The notes under the pieces were generated by a model. The model worked only from the letters and a program-made list of their open reading frames with translations. It made no database searches and was not told the DNA's origin. Source: Chrysomallon squamiferum (taxonomy: Eukaryota > Mollusca > Gastropoda > Neomphalida > Peltospiridae). Taken from it: a DNA stretch of 64,000 bases. Both the position numbers and the translations under genes were made by a program. The stretch is from contig CM022674.1 of assembly GCA_012295275.1 (NCBI GenBank), forward strand, positions 11,736,864-11,800,863, written 5' to 3'. Below are positions 30,801 through 41,791 of the stretch, piece after piece. The stretch's first letter is position 1, and each line of letters begins with the position of its first letter.

Positions 30801-33800
30801 GCTAGCTCTTCATTACAAAAAGCCTGCTGACAGTTCTGTACCAGGAACTTTTACTTCTGAAGTGAGCCAAGATGAGTCTAAAGAAAATGAAGTAACAGAT
30901 AAAACAGCCAGTGAAGATCAGTCTGAGTCTACTCCAAGAACTGACACTCGAGATAAACCATACAAGTGCGAGAAATGTCCTAAACAGTTTGGACACATCA
31001 CCTTCCTCAACAAACACATTCTTTCACAGCATCCGCCTCCAAAGATCAAGAAAACTGACACTGAAAGTAACAAAGCATTGTCTGAATATTCGTCTATCGA
31101 GTTTCCATTTGCCTGTGATGACTGTGGAGTGAAGTTCCGGACACCAGGAGGTCTGAACACACACAAAGAGTCGCTGTGTCAGAACGTACACAGCTGTGAA
31201 GAGGGCTCTCCATACAAGAGTCCAGATAGAAAAGTTGATAGACACAACTGCAATGTTTGTGACAGTGTCCAGCCCACTGCATCTGCTTTGTTAAAACACA
31301 TGAGGAAAACTCACAAGCATATAAAGTTCCCATGCTATGTGTGTGGAAAGGGATATGCAAAGGAAACTGGTTTAAAACAGCACATCACAATCAAACATGG
31401 TGAGCCAAAAACACCGAGGTCTTCTAAAGTTATTCCAGAACCTGAGTCAAGAGAGAGAAAGTTTACTTGTGAGCACTGTCAGCGAGGATTCAGAACTGAA
31501 TCTCAGCTCAAACGTCACATTCCAACTCACAAAGAGGAACATGCAGACTTCATTAAGAAGGAGCCACTATCACCTGTGGCAGCAGGCTACAGCTGTGATG
31601 CCTGTTCTCAGACATTCCATCTGCACTCTGAACTGAAGAATCACATGTTGAAGATGCATGCTGATGACTCTGACAACAGTGATGATCAGTCAGTAGATGA
31701 AGATGTGAGAGAGTTTGAAATAGTTAGAGGAGGAGGGCAGACAGAACTGTCTGTGGCAGTAGAAAAACTGCTTGTTTGTGATGAATGTGGTGAGTGGTTT
31801 TCTTCACCTTATGATTACAAAACTCACAAGAGTGCAGTCCATGGCAGAGAGGAGGAATCACTGGAAAATATCATCACACCATCAGAGCGGCAGACATTCT
31901 CATGTGAGCAGTGTGATACAACATTTTCTTCCAGATTCAAGCTGAACAGACACACAGCCAATAAACATGAAAGTGAAAAATCTTCATCTCCTTCCCGTAC
32001 TAGATCACAGTTGTCAGTGGAAAAGAAATCAAAAGCAGGAACACCAATACAGTCTAAATCCACCACCAAATCTTCACCAGCTGTTAAAACATCATCAAAA
32101 CCAACAACTCCTGTTAAAAAACCTTCTGAGAGAAAGTCTAAGTCAGCTCAGAAAAGTTCTTCAGAGCCATCCATGCTTACCTATTCTCCAAGAACAGCTG
32201 ACAGAGCATACAGGTGTCGTTCCTGTAAGAGAGAGTTCAGAACAGAGTCACAGCTCAATCGACATGAACGCACTCACAACAAGGAGGAGACAGACATTGA
32301 TAACCTGTACAAGTGTGACATCTGTGATGAAGCGTTTCCTAAATCTCTACATTTGAAACGACACATGGCTTCACACACTTCTGATATGGTCAAAAGTGAT
32401 GATGAAGTAGTCAAAGCATCTCCTCACAAAAGCAAAAAGAAATCTTCAGAAGTAAGTGAGCTTGTGGCTGATGATCACAAAGGTGATGGTGACAGTGCAA
32501 GACAGTCACCAAGGCAGTCACAGTCAGCATCAACAAAATCCGAAACTGAGGACATAAAAATAAAAAGTCCAGAAGTCAAACCAGTTTCAGTAAATGCCAA
32601 ACGATGCAACATTTGTAAAAAACTGTTTTCCAGTATCTGGAGTGTCAAAGTTCACTTGATAAATGTACACAATAAAAAGGAATCGGATGTTATTTTGCAC
32701 AAATGTACAATTTGCAGGAAAAGTTTCGGTACTTTCTGGGATCTGAAGAAACACAAACTAACACGACATCGGAAGAAGCCCGTGGAAAGTGAAATCTTGA
32801 AACAGAAAATATCTGAGAAGATAAAGAAATCCATTTACACTCCCAGTGGTGAGAGAATCACAAAATGTGATTTGTGTGGAGGCTGGTTCCCTAATATCAC
32901 AGAACACATGCTGTGTCACAAAGATGATGTTAACATTACAATGAAAATAGAGGGCTCAGATGAAGTAACTGAAGGTAAGAAGAAATTCACTTGTGACATC
33001 TGTGGTAAAAGTTATGGCAAAGCCATCAACTGGAAGATGCATAAAATGATACACAAAACAAAAAAAGGTGGAAGCGGCCAGGCTGCTGGAAATCCAGATG
33101 TTAAAAACATCCACGAGTGTGCAATATGTGGTAAAGAATTTCTGCAGTCCTCGTCATTGAAAGTTCATATATCTATGAAACATGGAGAATATAATGAGAA
33201 ACTGGATGAATTGAAAACTGATGTGGAAGTGGATCGTGTTGATCCACCTGTAGTTAACACATGTGAACACTGTCAGAAAGACTTTCCAGAACTTTCTGAA
33301 TGGTACACTCACAAACTGACAAGCTGTGGAGAAGGTTCACCTCAGTGTATCTGCTGTGAGAAGCTCTTCAAGAAAACGTGGAACTTGAAGATTCACTATT
33401 TTCGAGTTCACAACATTCGAACTGCAGCAGATGTCACAGAACAAGGATTCTCACGGCTCGCCATGGAACACACCTATTGTCGCGAAAGTGACCTTGAGTC
33501 CATGCAGTGTCCTCACTGTTCCAAGAAGTTCACAGCACAGCAAAGACTGAAACAGCATTTGAAGATGCACAAAAGAAAAGGTGTAACTGATACCAAGGCA
33601 GCGGATGATGGTGGTGCTGAAGATGATGATGATGATGCTGTTGCTAGTTCTCAGGATGCCAGTGATACTTTAGATGAGATTAGTATAACACTTCCAGAAC
33701 AATCCGGTGAGAGAGAGGAGTTGAACAAGACTGAGAAAACTGTGAGCTCTACACAATCTGAAATTCCAGGTAACCATTTCATTGTCACTGTGAATAGTGA

Positions 33801-33942
33801 GGAAAAGAAGAGTGAATTGGAAGCAATGGACACTGGTAGTAATGTAGTGCAAAGTGATGTTAAGACATTAGAGAGTGATGTTAATGCAGAGGTCAGTGAA
33901 ATTAAACCAATGGACTGTGAAAGTTCAGCATTCACCTACTGA
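27832..33942 (+). CDS. giant C2H2 zinc-finger protein, 42 fingers in one exon (2036 codons to first stop)
   Basis: Probable nuclear nucleic-acid-binding protein. An acidic N-terminal region of about 150 residues without fingers (MDPNVSMLEVNPAQLEVLES) is followed by about 42 C2H2-type modules from residue ~150 to ~1900. Tight runs joined by TGEKPYKC- or TDERPFKC-type linkers occupy residues ~390-740. Wider Ser/Lys/Glu-rich spacers separate later fingers. Some modules are C2HC (for example ending TLKC, EKRGC, RSYC). No KRAB, BTB, SCAN or ZAD domain was recognised. ATG 27832 is the first in frame after a TAG 18 bases upstream. The frame ends at TGA 33940-33942, but homologous-looking sequence continues after a frame change (next entry), so the natural C-terminus is probably about 237 residues further on. 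I cannot name an ortholog; arrays like this evolve fast. Confidence 0.95.
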   Translation: MDPNVSMLEVNPAQLEVLESLMQLRNEEPNTNQAVSVPVQGTEEAVQTSIVQMEGEMEGEAENQMVTIVPMEDVQSDKMVTFIAVDEMGNRVHLPDDVVTFVSVDDDGNTIQLECSDLTQEQMQVIQVGMDLEAASQEGGKVNIMQGAVESIEVYKCDLCRQVFTKRTDWDDHDCPGHQDDQEAILQPLAIQLEQQQAHRGVVIKEEDDSSLECNLCHRSFALRENWEQHMLSHLDKIEARPNTELEMKQLSIVDSGSNAVVLSAKTGDVEYRCDACGKRYQEKTELEKHLVTHIVDKFYECPICSSAFATKFSLRKHVINHLKGKGKPFKCELCEKAFNQKVNLRAHMSVHTGLREFKCHICQKEFSLKGNLNKHLRIHTDERPFKCNICGRSFKVKEYLIQHRLTHSSELPFACGQCGRRFKLQEYADRHTLKCDGTRTSICEQCGMSYASRGDLNRHIDEVHPEMKPYQCPTCNKRFKLKSYLQQHELSHTAGRNWVCGVCKKDFKCRHSLRQHLMWHSRQEKNEKFTCEVCGKEIQYELNMKRHMLLHTGNMPFTCEVCQRGFPDSSHLRRHMMRHNGEKPHKCELCGKGFYTSTHLKRHVKTHSSLTKPFACKICGKGFLTEEKMTRHFETHYGAVKGRFKCKYCDKACNKRSDLSRHTLIHTGEKPYKCEICGLAFRTSTHRKRHLLTHTTEKPFKCSECNKAFKSRDVLKKHEAIHKEGKSGWKKYCPKCGKGFKFVFKLREHEKRGCENDVEQVKSEETEKKSENQQEVSEDKVKTETPARPHKCAMCNRSFKTIDHLSRHEATHKDDEGETSLLDDDSDEEKMEQETVNDLQCKQCSKQFEEKSDLEKHRSYCKVKPQTKSVNYINKKKPKQKGNQCILCGKVFVKGSHALKQHISLMHTVEDFAAAKSPVPDTFYKCDDCGKLFAQAVNWKKHLLTHKEEGEASDNTVGEGKDTDATEKPHKCGFCSISFRESTNLVKHLLALHYKKPADSSVPGTFTSEVSQDESKENEVTDKTASEDQSESTPRTDTRDKPYKCEKCPKQFGHITFLNKHILSQHPPPKIKKTDTESNKALSEYSSIEFPFACDDCGVKFRTPGGLNTHKESLCQNVHSCEEGSPYKSPDRKVDRHNCNVCDSVQPTASALLKHMRKTHKHIKFPCYVCGKGYAKETGLKQHITIKHGEPKTPRSSKVIPEPESRERKFTCEHCQRGFRTESQLKRHIPTHKEEHADFIKKEPLSPVAAGYSCDACSQTFHLHSELKNHMLKMHADDSDNSDDQSVDEDVREFEIVRGGGQTELSVAVEKLLVCDECGEWFSSPYDYKTHKSAVHGREEESLENIITPSERQTFSCEQCDTTFSSRFKLNRHTANKHESEKSSSPSRTRSQLSVEKKSKAGTPIQSKSTTKSSPAVKTSSKPTTPVKKPSERKSKSAQKSSSEPSMLTYSPRTADRAYRCRSCKREFRTESQLNRHERTHNKEETDIDNLYKCDICDEAFPKSLHLKRHMASHTSDMVKSDDEVVKASPHKSKKKSSEVSELVADDHKGDGDSARQSPRQSQSASTKSETEDIKIKSPEVKPVSVNAKRCNICKKLFSSIWSVKVHLINVHNKKESDVILHKCTICRKSFGTFWDLKKHKLTRHRKKPVESEILKQKISEKIKKSIYTPSGERITKCDLCGGWFPNITEHMLCHKDDVNITMKIEGSDEVTEGKKKFTCDICGKSYGKAINWKMHKMIHKTKKGGSGQAAGNPDVKNIHECAICGKEFLQSSSLKVHISMKHGEYNEKLDELKTDVEVDRVDPPVVNTCEHCQKDFPELSEWYTHKLTSCGEGSPQCICCEKLFKKTWNLKIHYFRVHNIRTAADVTEQGFSRLAMEHTYCRESDLESMQCPHCSKKFTAQQRLKQHLKMHKRKGVTDTKAADDGGAEDDDDDAVASSQDASDTLDEISITLPEQSGEREELNKTEKTVSSTQSEIPGNHFIVTVNSEEKKSELEAMDTGSNVVQSDVKTLESDVNAEVSEIKPMDCESSAFTY

Positions 33943-34653
33943 AGAACAGACAAATTGTGTTAATGAATCTGGTGATGTCACTAACAACCAGATTCACTTA
34001 ACTTCTGAGTGTAGCATATCTGATCAGAAATCATCAAACATTGAAGTTGTTGAATCCTTCCTGACACTACCAGTACAGATGTTGCTGTTGCTATGGATAC
34101 AGCAGCATACAATCAGCTGCAGCTGGATGGTAATGCTGTTGTGGTAGCCCACATTGATGGAGAAGGTGGGATGACCTACCAGATAAGTGATGCTGTTACT
34201 GGTGATGCAGAAAACAGCACTGTTGTATACATTACCAATTCGGAAGTGCTGAATTCTGAGACTGTTGGTGTGGAGATGCAGACGGACACTGTGTGTGAAT
34301 CATCTGTGACTTACTATGAAGAGACAGTGACGGGCGAGGCTGCCACTAACCCAGCCAGTGAGAACTCTGACCAAAACAAGCTGTATGAACAGGCTCTGTC
34401 CCAGCTAGTGGAAGGTGAGAAACGATACAAGTGTGAGGTGTGTGGGCGCCAGTGTTCTACAACCTGGTCTCTCAAACAACACATGGAGACTCACGGGACA
34501 TCCAGCAACATCACGGAACAGAATTTTGCTCAGATGCTGGATCTTGTTCAGACTGGAAACAGCGCTCCATTCAAATGTGACATTTGTGGGAGAACATTCA
34601 GCAAGACGTCACAGCTGACTAGACACAGAGCCACACACAAAGAACAGAACTGA
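33943..34653 (+). CDS. probable C-terminal continuation of the zinc-finger protein, reached through two compensating frame changes
   Basis: After DCESS in frame 1 (about 33930), frame 2 reads an acidic stretch HSPTEEQTNCVNESGDVT to FLTLP at about 34070. Frame 1 then resumes with STDVAVAMDTAAYNQLQ and runs to TGA 34651-34653. The resumed part has two clean fingers, YKCEVCGRQC...HMETH and FKCDICGRTF...HRATH. Composition and module type match the upstream ORF. One extra base near 33930 and one missing base near 34075 would explain it, either as true mutations or as assembly indels; no GT-AG intron fits. A separate small gene starting at ATG 34093 is possible but less likely. Confidence 0.7.
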
Positions 34654-34750
34654 GTGTCAAACCTTGTGACATCATCCAGTTTGCAGACATTGTAGATATT
34701 AAGAATATTTTATCTATTGTACAACATGTAAATCTGCCTGAGGTGATATA

Positions 34751-34756
34751 AATAAA
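34751..34756 (+). terminator. polyadenylation signal of the zinc-finger gene
   Basis: AATAAA lies 98 bp after the stop at 34653, a typical position. Longer 3' UTRs cannot be excluded, because AATAAA-type hexamers recur further on. Confidence 0.5.
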
Positions 34757-35201
34757 ATAGTCTAAATACATTTTCTATACTTACAAGTAAACCTTTTAAT
34801 ATAAGAGCTCAGTCTTTGCTGATAATAAAGCATGTCTGCAGCTGTTCATGGAGATTATCATTTTTATATTCATGGTGTCATAAAATTAATATGTAAAAAT
34901 CTCTAATCTGACAGCTGTCAGTAATTTATTCATCATACTAAAGTAAGCAATAACAAATAGAAAATATATTTAGACTGTGCATTTGTACCAAATTTTCACT
35001 GTACCTGCTTGATTTAACTTTATATATGTTAAATGCCAGAATGTACATAGATTGTAAATACAAAGTCCTAATGTTCATGTACAAATGTTAAATAGAAAAT
35101 ATTTCTAATTCCTTTTAGTAGTATAGATGTTGATCACTGTAATGCAGTAAAAACAGGTTTCTTTATAAACAAAAAAAATTATTGTTGTTGTTTTATTATA
35201 T

Positions 35202-35249
<48 letters not shown>

Positions 35250-36011
35250 TTTTTTGTACCAGCAATTATGTAGAATTAGCAATTTTTAATTTTTATTTTC
35301 ATTCATTTATTGTAAAAGATATAAATTTATAAGTGTTACAATGCTAAATAAAACTAGCCTTCAGGGTTGTCTTCATTTAGAGAGAAAAAAATATATATAT
35401 AAATTATTCAAAGAAATATTGTTTTCTTTTAATTATTTTTAAAGTCATAATAATAATTTTGAATATTTTATCTAAAGCATCATAATAATTCAAAAACATA
35501 TTAGAAAAGACTGGGCACTAAAAGAAATGAACTGAAATTAATCAGTTTAAAGGAAAATTTGAAAAGAGAATATAAGTACAGTATTAAAATTTAGCTAAAG
35601 AAAATATTTTGATTTCTGTAATTCGTGATGCACCATAAATGATATTTCATTTATTTATTTATATTTTTTGTTTCTTACTGAAATGTTTTTACCTGACAGT
35701 ATAATATACATATACTTGTGCAAGATGATCTGGTTCTTTTGAGTTACAAAAATGGCCTGTACTATCGTATATATATTTTTTTAAATTTATTAGTTTTCAA
35801 ATTCAACAGCAACAAACTTTTCCCTTTTTATGTGTGAATGTGTTTGTGTGATAATAGCATTAATATTTTAATAATTTTCTCATCATTTCTTGTTACATGT
35901 ATATTGTTTACATGAAAACTGCTTTGTTGTAAATACTGTTCATAACAAATGTCATTACTTGAAAAACATAGTTTGTTTTGTCTTGTCTTATTATTTATTT
36001 ATTTATTTATG

Positions 36012-36055
<44 letters not shown>

Positions 36056-38015
36056 AAAGTGGGCCATTACGTAATGGTATAATTGCTTGTTTTCACATGG
36101 TATCATTCCCAGGTTAATACATACACATACAAATATATATATACATTCACACACATACACACACACACTCAGATTTGTACATTGAACATGTATGTAGTAG
36201 AACAAATATCATGAATTCTGAATATATCTACATCAATTGTCATGTTAATGGCATGAACTGGGCAGTCAAAATGGCAATGATAATGGTACAAAGTGGGATA
36301 CCTCACACAGACAAGTGATGTTAGCAAAAACAAGTAATTGTTTTTCATTTTTCACTCAAATTATGTGTATCTGTTAACCTCATTTTGTCAGAGTACACAG
36401 CCAGTACATTAGCATTTGTATAATTATTTTACATTTTACATTGAATTATGTAATCTAAATGTATTTGTGGTAATGTCATGTGAGAAGGCATACAGACCAT
36501 ACGTTAGCATATGTGTATATAATACAGTTTCAGCTACGTTCCTGGGTTTCACAAAAATAAAATTGTTAATTGGTTGGAAGCTGTTTATAACCAAAGGTTT
36601 GTATTCAAGTCCTGCAGATAAACAGAAAAATGTCTAAAATAAGACTGGTATAACATGTCAGTAATAAATTTGTTGTCAGAAACTGCAGATAAAAGGAAAC
36701 TGTAATGATGATAAGATAATGAAGATGATAATATTAGTAATAGATAGTAATGATGATGATAACAGTAAAAGATGTAATAATAATAATAATAATAATACAT
36801 TTTAATAGTGATGATGGTAATGTATGATGAAGTAAACTGGAATGAGCTAGTCATAAAGCTGATGTAGGTATTTTCCAAATAATGTTTTTATTATTATTCT
36901 TATCATTGTTATCATCATCATCATTTTTCTTTTCTTTTTTGTAAGACGGCTTACAGTTACCTTGTCTTGTGTAAATAGAACTGTACATTATAGAATCTGT
37001 CATTGGCTGCTTATCCAGACTTGCATGTTGGATGCTTTACATATGTATATCATACACTGTTACATGCTTTAGGTTTGTTATACTTGGTTATATCACACCA
37101 TCATTCCTACATGAACATTTGAATGTACAAGTTTGATTTTTTTTTAAATACTCTTGTTTAAGAATGTGCATCACCCTGCAGACCTTTTTTTTTTTTTTTT
37201 TTTTTTTGTGCTGGGATGTTGTTAAACATTCATTCATTCATTCATAATTATTATGCATGCTTAGATAATGAAAGTGTCATGATTGTGCCAGTTATAAAAT
37301 TATAATGAATGCAAAAGTAGAAGAACTAGGTATGTGCAGGGATAAAAATTAGGAGTGTACAGGAAGAACAAATTATTACAAGTTTAATGATAAAAACAGT
37401 AGTTTAGCTTAGAAGTATTGTCAATAATAATAGTAGTAGTAGTAATAATAATAGTAATAATAATTTGGAGTAAAAATATCTTGGCTTGACTATAGAAAGT
37501 ATAACACATTTCTATCAGAAATACTAGAAGACAGGTAGAAAAAGATTATGAATATTAAACATTTCATTGTCTGGGTTATCAGAACTGAAAAAAAATGAAA
37601 GATAACAAATTTAGAGATTTATTTATTATTATTTATTTATTTTTATATTAAATGGAGATCTTTATTATTTACCTTTAATCAAATATCAGTTTGTTAAAAT
37701 TTATTTTTTAATAATTATACCTGCACACCTTTTATTAGTTTGCATTAAGACATTTCCCTTCACTGTAGTTTCATGATTTAGCAGTAACATTTTAATTTTA
37801 ATATGTATTGAAAGAGATTAAAAAATAATAATAATAATTTATGTTCAGTTTGAAGTAAAATATATATGATAAGCAAAGGAAATATTTAAGAAAAGATAAA
37901 CTTTTGATTTTAATTGCTGTGTTAAAGATTGAATAATGTAACATAAATGCATAAACTGAAGACAATACACAGATGGAATTCATTGATTAACAGATTAATT
38001 TTTCTTAACTTTTCA

Positions 38016-38046
<31 letters not shown>

Positions 38047-39990
38047 ATTGGTATATTAATATTTTAAAAGTTGTTATTTATTTATTTATTTATTTATTAT
38101 TATTATTATTATTAACTATCTCTTACAGAATATATTGTTGGCAACTATTATGTTTGGCATTATAGATAACAATAATATGCAATACAATATTTTTGCAAAT
38201 GTTTGACTAACATCTACAATCTCAGTTTACAATTTAAGTATTAATTTTATTTGTGGAAAATAAAAAAAACAAAATTAATTTTAAAGAAAGTTTAAAACAA
38301 AACTGAAAAAGAAAAGAAAACAATATTTTATTGTTGATGGTATAAATGCAGATACAAAAATAATGTTAGTTGTCAGGTCCCAGAAAGAAAATAGCAATAC
38401 ATATTTAAATTTGATTTTTGTTTTGAAAACATCACTAGTTGTGGAATTATGTGACACACTGTAATTTGGTACGGGTTGATGTTTGATTGTGTTATGTTGT
38501 TTCACTGTAAATAAATATTATTGGTTTCTTTCAGTGTTGTTTGTTGATGCTTTTCATTAAAAGGAATTTTAAAAAAGGAAGGGAGTAAGTAATTTTTATT
38601 TGAGGAGTTCAAGCGTAAACCACAATAAGACCATTAATATAATTTTTTAGGCCATGCCATTTTATTATACAGGCCAGGTTTTTGTTTTTGTTTTTTTAGC
38701 ACAAAATTGCAGTAGTTATAGAATGATGTATTATCATCAATAAATGAAATTATAATGCAAAATTAAAACTTTTTAATTTTTTTTTTTTTTTTTTATCTTA
38801 TTTTTATATTATTATTTTTGTTTGTCTTTTTTGAGTAAACAAAAAAGGATATATCATGTTTTGCTCCTGAACTCTTCATATAATGTAATAATGTTTTGTG
38901 TTTAATAACAAAAGTATGAATAACAGTTGAAGTGAGTTTAATTGTCTAAAAACCAACAATTGAACAAATTACATAGATGATTTTAAATATTAAGAGCCCA
39001 TAGTTTAGTTGGTAATACTTAAGCAAAAACTATCTTATTTGTTCATATTAAGATTATTATCTTTGTCCATGTGGTCTTTTTAAATTATAATAGTTACCCA
39101 CAGTAGATCACAGAAAAATAACAAAATGTTTAATACAAACACAATCATTATTTGATGAGGACTGGATTCTGAGGTTATATTTTTATCTTTGATAGGTTTA
39201 TTAGTAAATAAGGTTAAAATAATATAACACAAAACCTTTGGGAAAATGCATTTCTCAGGTCTGTAAACAGTTAATTCAAAAAATAAAAACGAATGAATGG
39301 ATGAATAAATTAAATTAAATTAAATTAAATTATAAAACTCATTGCAAAATACAGCTGTTCCATCATACTGCAGTTAATTGTTTAATTTTAAATAATTTCA
39401 GTTTGCATTTAGATTACTTCACACATAAAAATAAATCATCATCACCTTGAAAGTATTATATGATGATGAAACAGAAATTATAGGCCAACTAAGTTTTATT
39501 TTCTAAATCTGTTTGAAACTCAATACAAATTTCCCCTCATTACAAATTTCCCCTCATTTTCACCCATGATGTAAAATGGTAATAGTTTAAAACAGTGAAA
39601 CACAATGATTCACAAGTCAGGCTCTTAACCTGTGGTTATGCTCCCTTCTTACACTGAATTTATAATTACTACAGCCGAATGTTCTAACAAACGGTGTGTG
39701 TGTGAGAGAGAGAGAGACGGAAATACCACGTGATAGTTACGTTTTGCACACATCGTGCTGGTGTGGCGTTAAACATTAATTCGTTCATTCGGGAGGGAAA
39801 TACCGTTAAATTTCGTGCGATACATTAAAAAGTTAAGAACTGCGCGCATGTATGTAAAAATGTAACAATTCATCTCTTAATCATTATAAGCTATTACAGT
39901 TATAAAGTTTTAAATTTTAACCCACCAAAGAAACTAATGTGCTTTTCATCAATACGGCATAGTTAATTTATTCTCCATTTATATCCAAAA
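34757..39990. other. intergenic or extended 3' UTR; no gene seen
   Basis: AT-rich DNA with (ATT)n at about 35203-35250 and 36011-36054, AAT tracts near 36778 and 37425, poly-T at 37185-37207 and 38776-38794, and (TA)n at 38019-38043. Short open frames are AT-repeat products. Two copies of a GTTAAACATTCATTCATTC-like motif occur at about 37199-37242 and 39752-39790. Confidence 0.6.
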
Positions 39991-40037
39991 TATGTATGTG
40001 ATTACAGTATGAATCAGACACCGGCTTTATAGCGGTT

Positions 40038-40127
40038 TTCTTGAAATGCACGGTTACCGTTCTTACAGTCACTTTCGTTCACTTCCTGGGAATATATTCG
40101 AGTATTGATTGTATTTCTCGAATGTTC
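40038..40127 (+). promoter_or_regulatory. heat-shock elements upstream of CHORDC1
   Basis: TTCTCGAATGTTC at 40115-40127 is a perfect three-unit element (TTCnnGAAnnTTC), and TTCTTGAA at 40038-40045 is a two-unit element. They lie 66 and about 148 bp before the ATG, in the promoter or 5' UTR. HSF1 binds such inverted pentamers, and CHORD proteins are HSP90 partners reported to be heat-inducible, so the site makes biological sense. Binding is inferred. Confidence 0.55.
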
Positions 40128-40192
40128 GAAGTTACTGCTTGGTTATCCTTGCTAGTTTCTGTTCGGTCCAGAACTTTATTACTACTAATAAA

Positions 40193-41791
40193 ATGTCTTT
40201 GATTTGTTATAATAAAGGATGCGGTCAGAAATTCGACCCAGATAATAATCCAGACGATGCCTGTACATACCATCCTGGCGGTCCGATATTTCACGATGCT
40301 TTGAAAGGTTGGTCTTGCTGTAAAAAAAGAACTACAGATTTCACAGAATTTCTCAACATTCCGGGATGTACAAAGGGGCCACATAGCAACGTAAAACCTG
40401 AAATACCACAAGAATCAAAAGGTGATACTGAAACGGACGGAATGAAAGAAATCACTTTAAATGTAAGTCACGTAGATTGATCATTTGATGTATTCAATAC
40501 AGTATAATATTGTGAATGTATTTTGATTGTGTATAATTATTATAATAATACTATAACTTGTGTATAAGAATTTTGATGATTTTAGTAGAACATGTATTGC
40601 GATACGGTGGCGAATTAAGCGCTCAGTCATTAACGATTTATCATTAAGGCATTATTATTAATATAAGCAAAAATTACTAATATTTGTGTAATATTAAAAT
40701 AGTGTAATTAATTATGTTCAGTTTAAACATTCTTTCAATTAAATTCACGTTTCGAAACAGTTACATCGTCGTTGTTGAGTTTTTAAATCACATTTACAGA
40801 AACGAAATTTATTAATAAATTGTCAAATATAATCATACAAAATAGTGAAATAATAACAATATAAAAAAAAAAAAAAAAAAAAAAATAAGAAATGAAAAGT
40901 TAAAACAACACAAAAATGGCATTAATGAATATACAATCCAAATAATCAGGAATGGAAAATCTGCTACAAAAACTTGTAAATGGTTTATTTAATAAGCGTT
41001 TTTTTCATTTTTCAATCATGATACAATCCAGAGTTCACTTAATACTTGTATCTTTGTGAATTTTTCAGGATGTTAAGCCTCCAAGACAAAAAGACCCAAA
41101 GCCTAAGGCACAGTCGCGCCCGTCCGACAGTGAACCCATGTCAAAACTGAAGGTCACAGTTGCGGCATCACTTAAAACTGCTTTAGAAAAGCTCAATTGT
41201 GAAGAACCTGCAGCATCAGTTACTGCTGAAAACACAGGTGAAATCGCCATAGGAACAAATTGCCAACACAACACTTGCAAAGCCACATATGCTGGACCCG
41301 AGACAGATGAAACAACTTGTCAGTATCATCCTGGATGTCCCATTTTTCATGAGGGGATGAAGTACTGGTCATGCTGTCAGAGAAAAACTACTGAGTTTGA
41401 TAACTTTTTATCTCAGGAAGGCTGTGAGGAGGGCAAACATCTCTGGATCAAGCCAAAAGTGGAGGGTGAAGAAAAGTCGTGTAGTTTTGACTGGTATCAG
41501 ACTGGTCCCGATGTGTGTATATCGATATTTGCAAAAACTGCTGTGCCAGAAAAGACATCTATAGAGGCAAACCGAGTTATACTCAAAGTACATCTCGTGT
41601 TTGATGGAGGGAACAGTGTATATGACAATCAGTTTGCTCTTTGGGATGCCATCAGTCCGGATAAAAGCAGCGTGAAGCTGATGGGTGCTAAAGTAGAAAT
41701 TAACCTGAAGAAACAAGAACCTTTCAGTTGGCCCTCACTCGAAGAACGCAAACAGAAGTCAGCTCCTGTTTCAGAGAAAGAAGACGAATGA
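40193..41791 (+). CDS. CHORDC1: CHORD domain-containing protein 1 (Morgana/CHP-1), HSP90 co-chaperone, two coding exons
   Basis: Exons 40193-40462 and 41069-41791 are both phase 0 (donor GTAAGT, acceptor TTTTTCAG) and give 330 residues; human CHORDC1 is 332. CHORD1 (~5-64) starts [10 protein letters not shown] and has [25 protein letters not shown]2 (~155-214) starts [10 protein letters not shown] and has [20 protein letters not shown]. These Cys/His-rich zinc modules are followed by a CS domain (~225-315; [48 protein letters not shown]). The family binds HSP90 and related ATPases, influences centrosome duplication through ROCK, and in plants the relative RAR1 acts with SGT1. All zinc ligands appear present. 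The ATG at 40193 matches the family start; the in-frame upstream ATG at 40109 would add 28 unrelated residues and is not used. Heat-shock elements lie just upstream. Confidence 0.97.

Noticed and set aside
28530-33935. Minus- and alternate-frame ORFs inside the zinc-finger exon
   Set aside because: Shadows of the strongly coding plus-strand frame with its repeated Cys/His modules.
33943-34090. A short intron explaining the zinc-finger frame change
   Set aside because: No GT-AG pair there restores the frame while keeping the conserved-looking acidic stretch, and the stretch itself looks coding.
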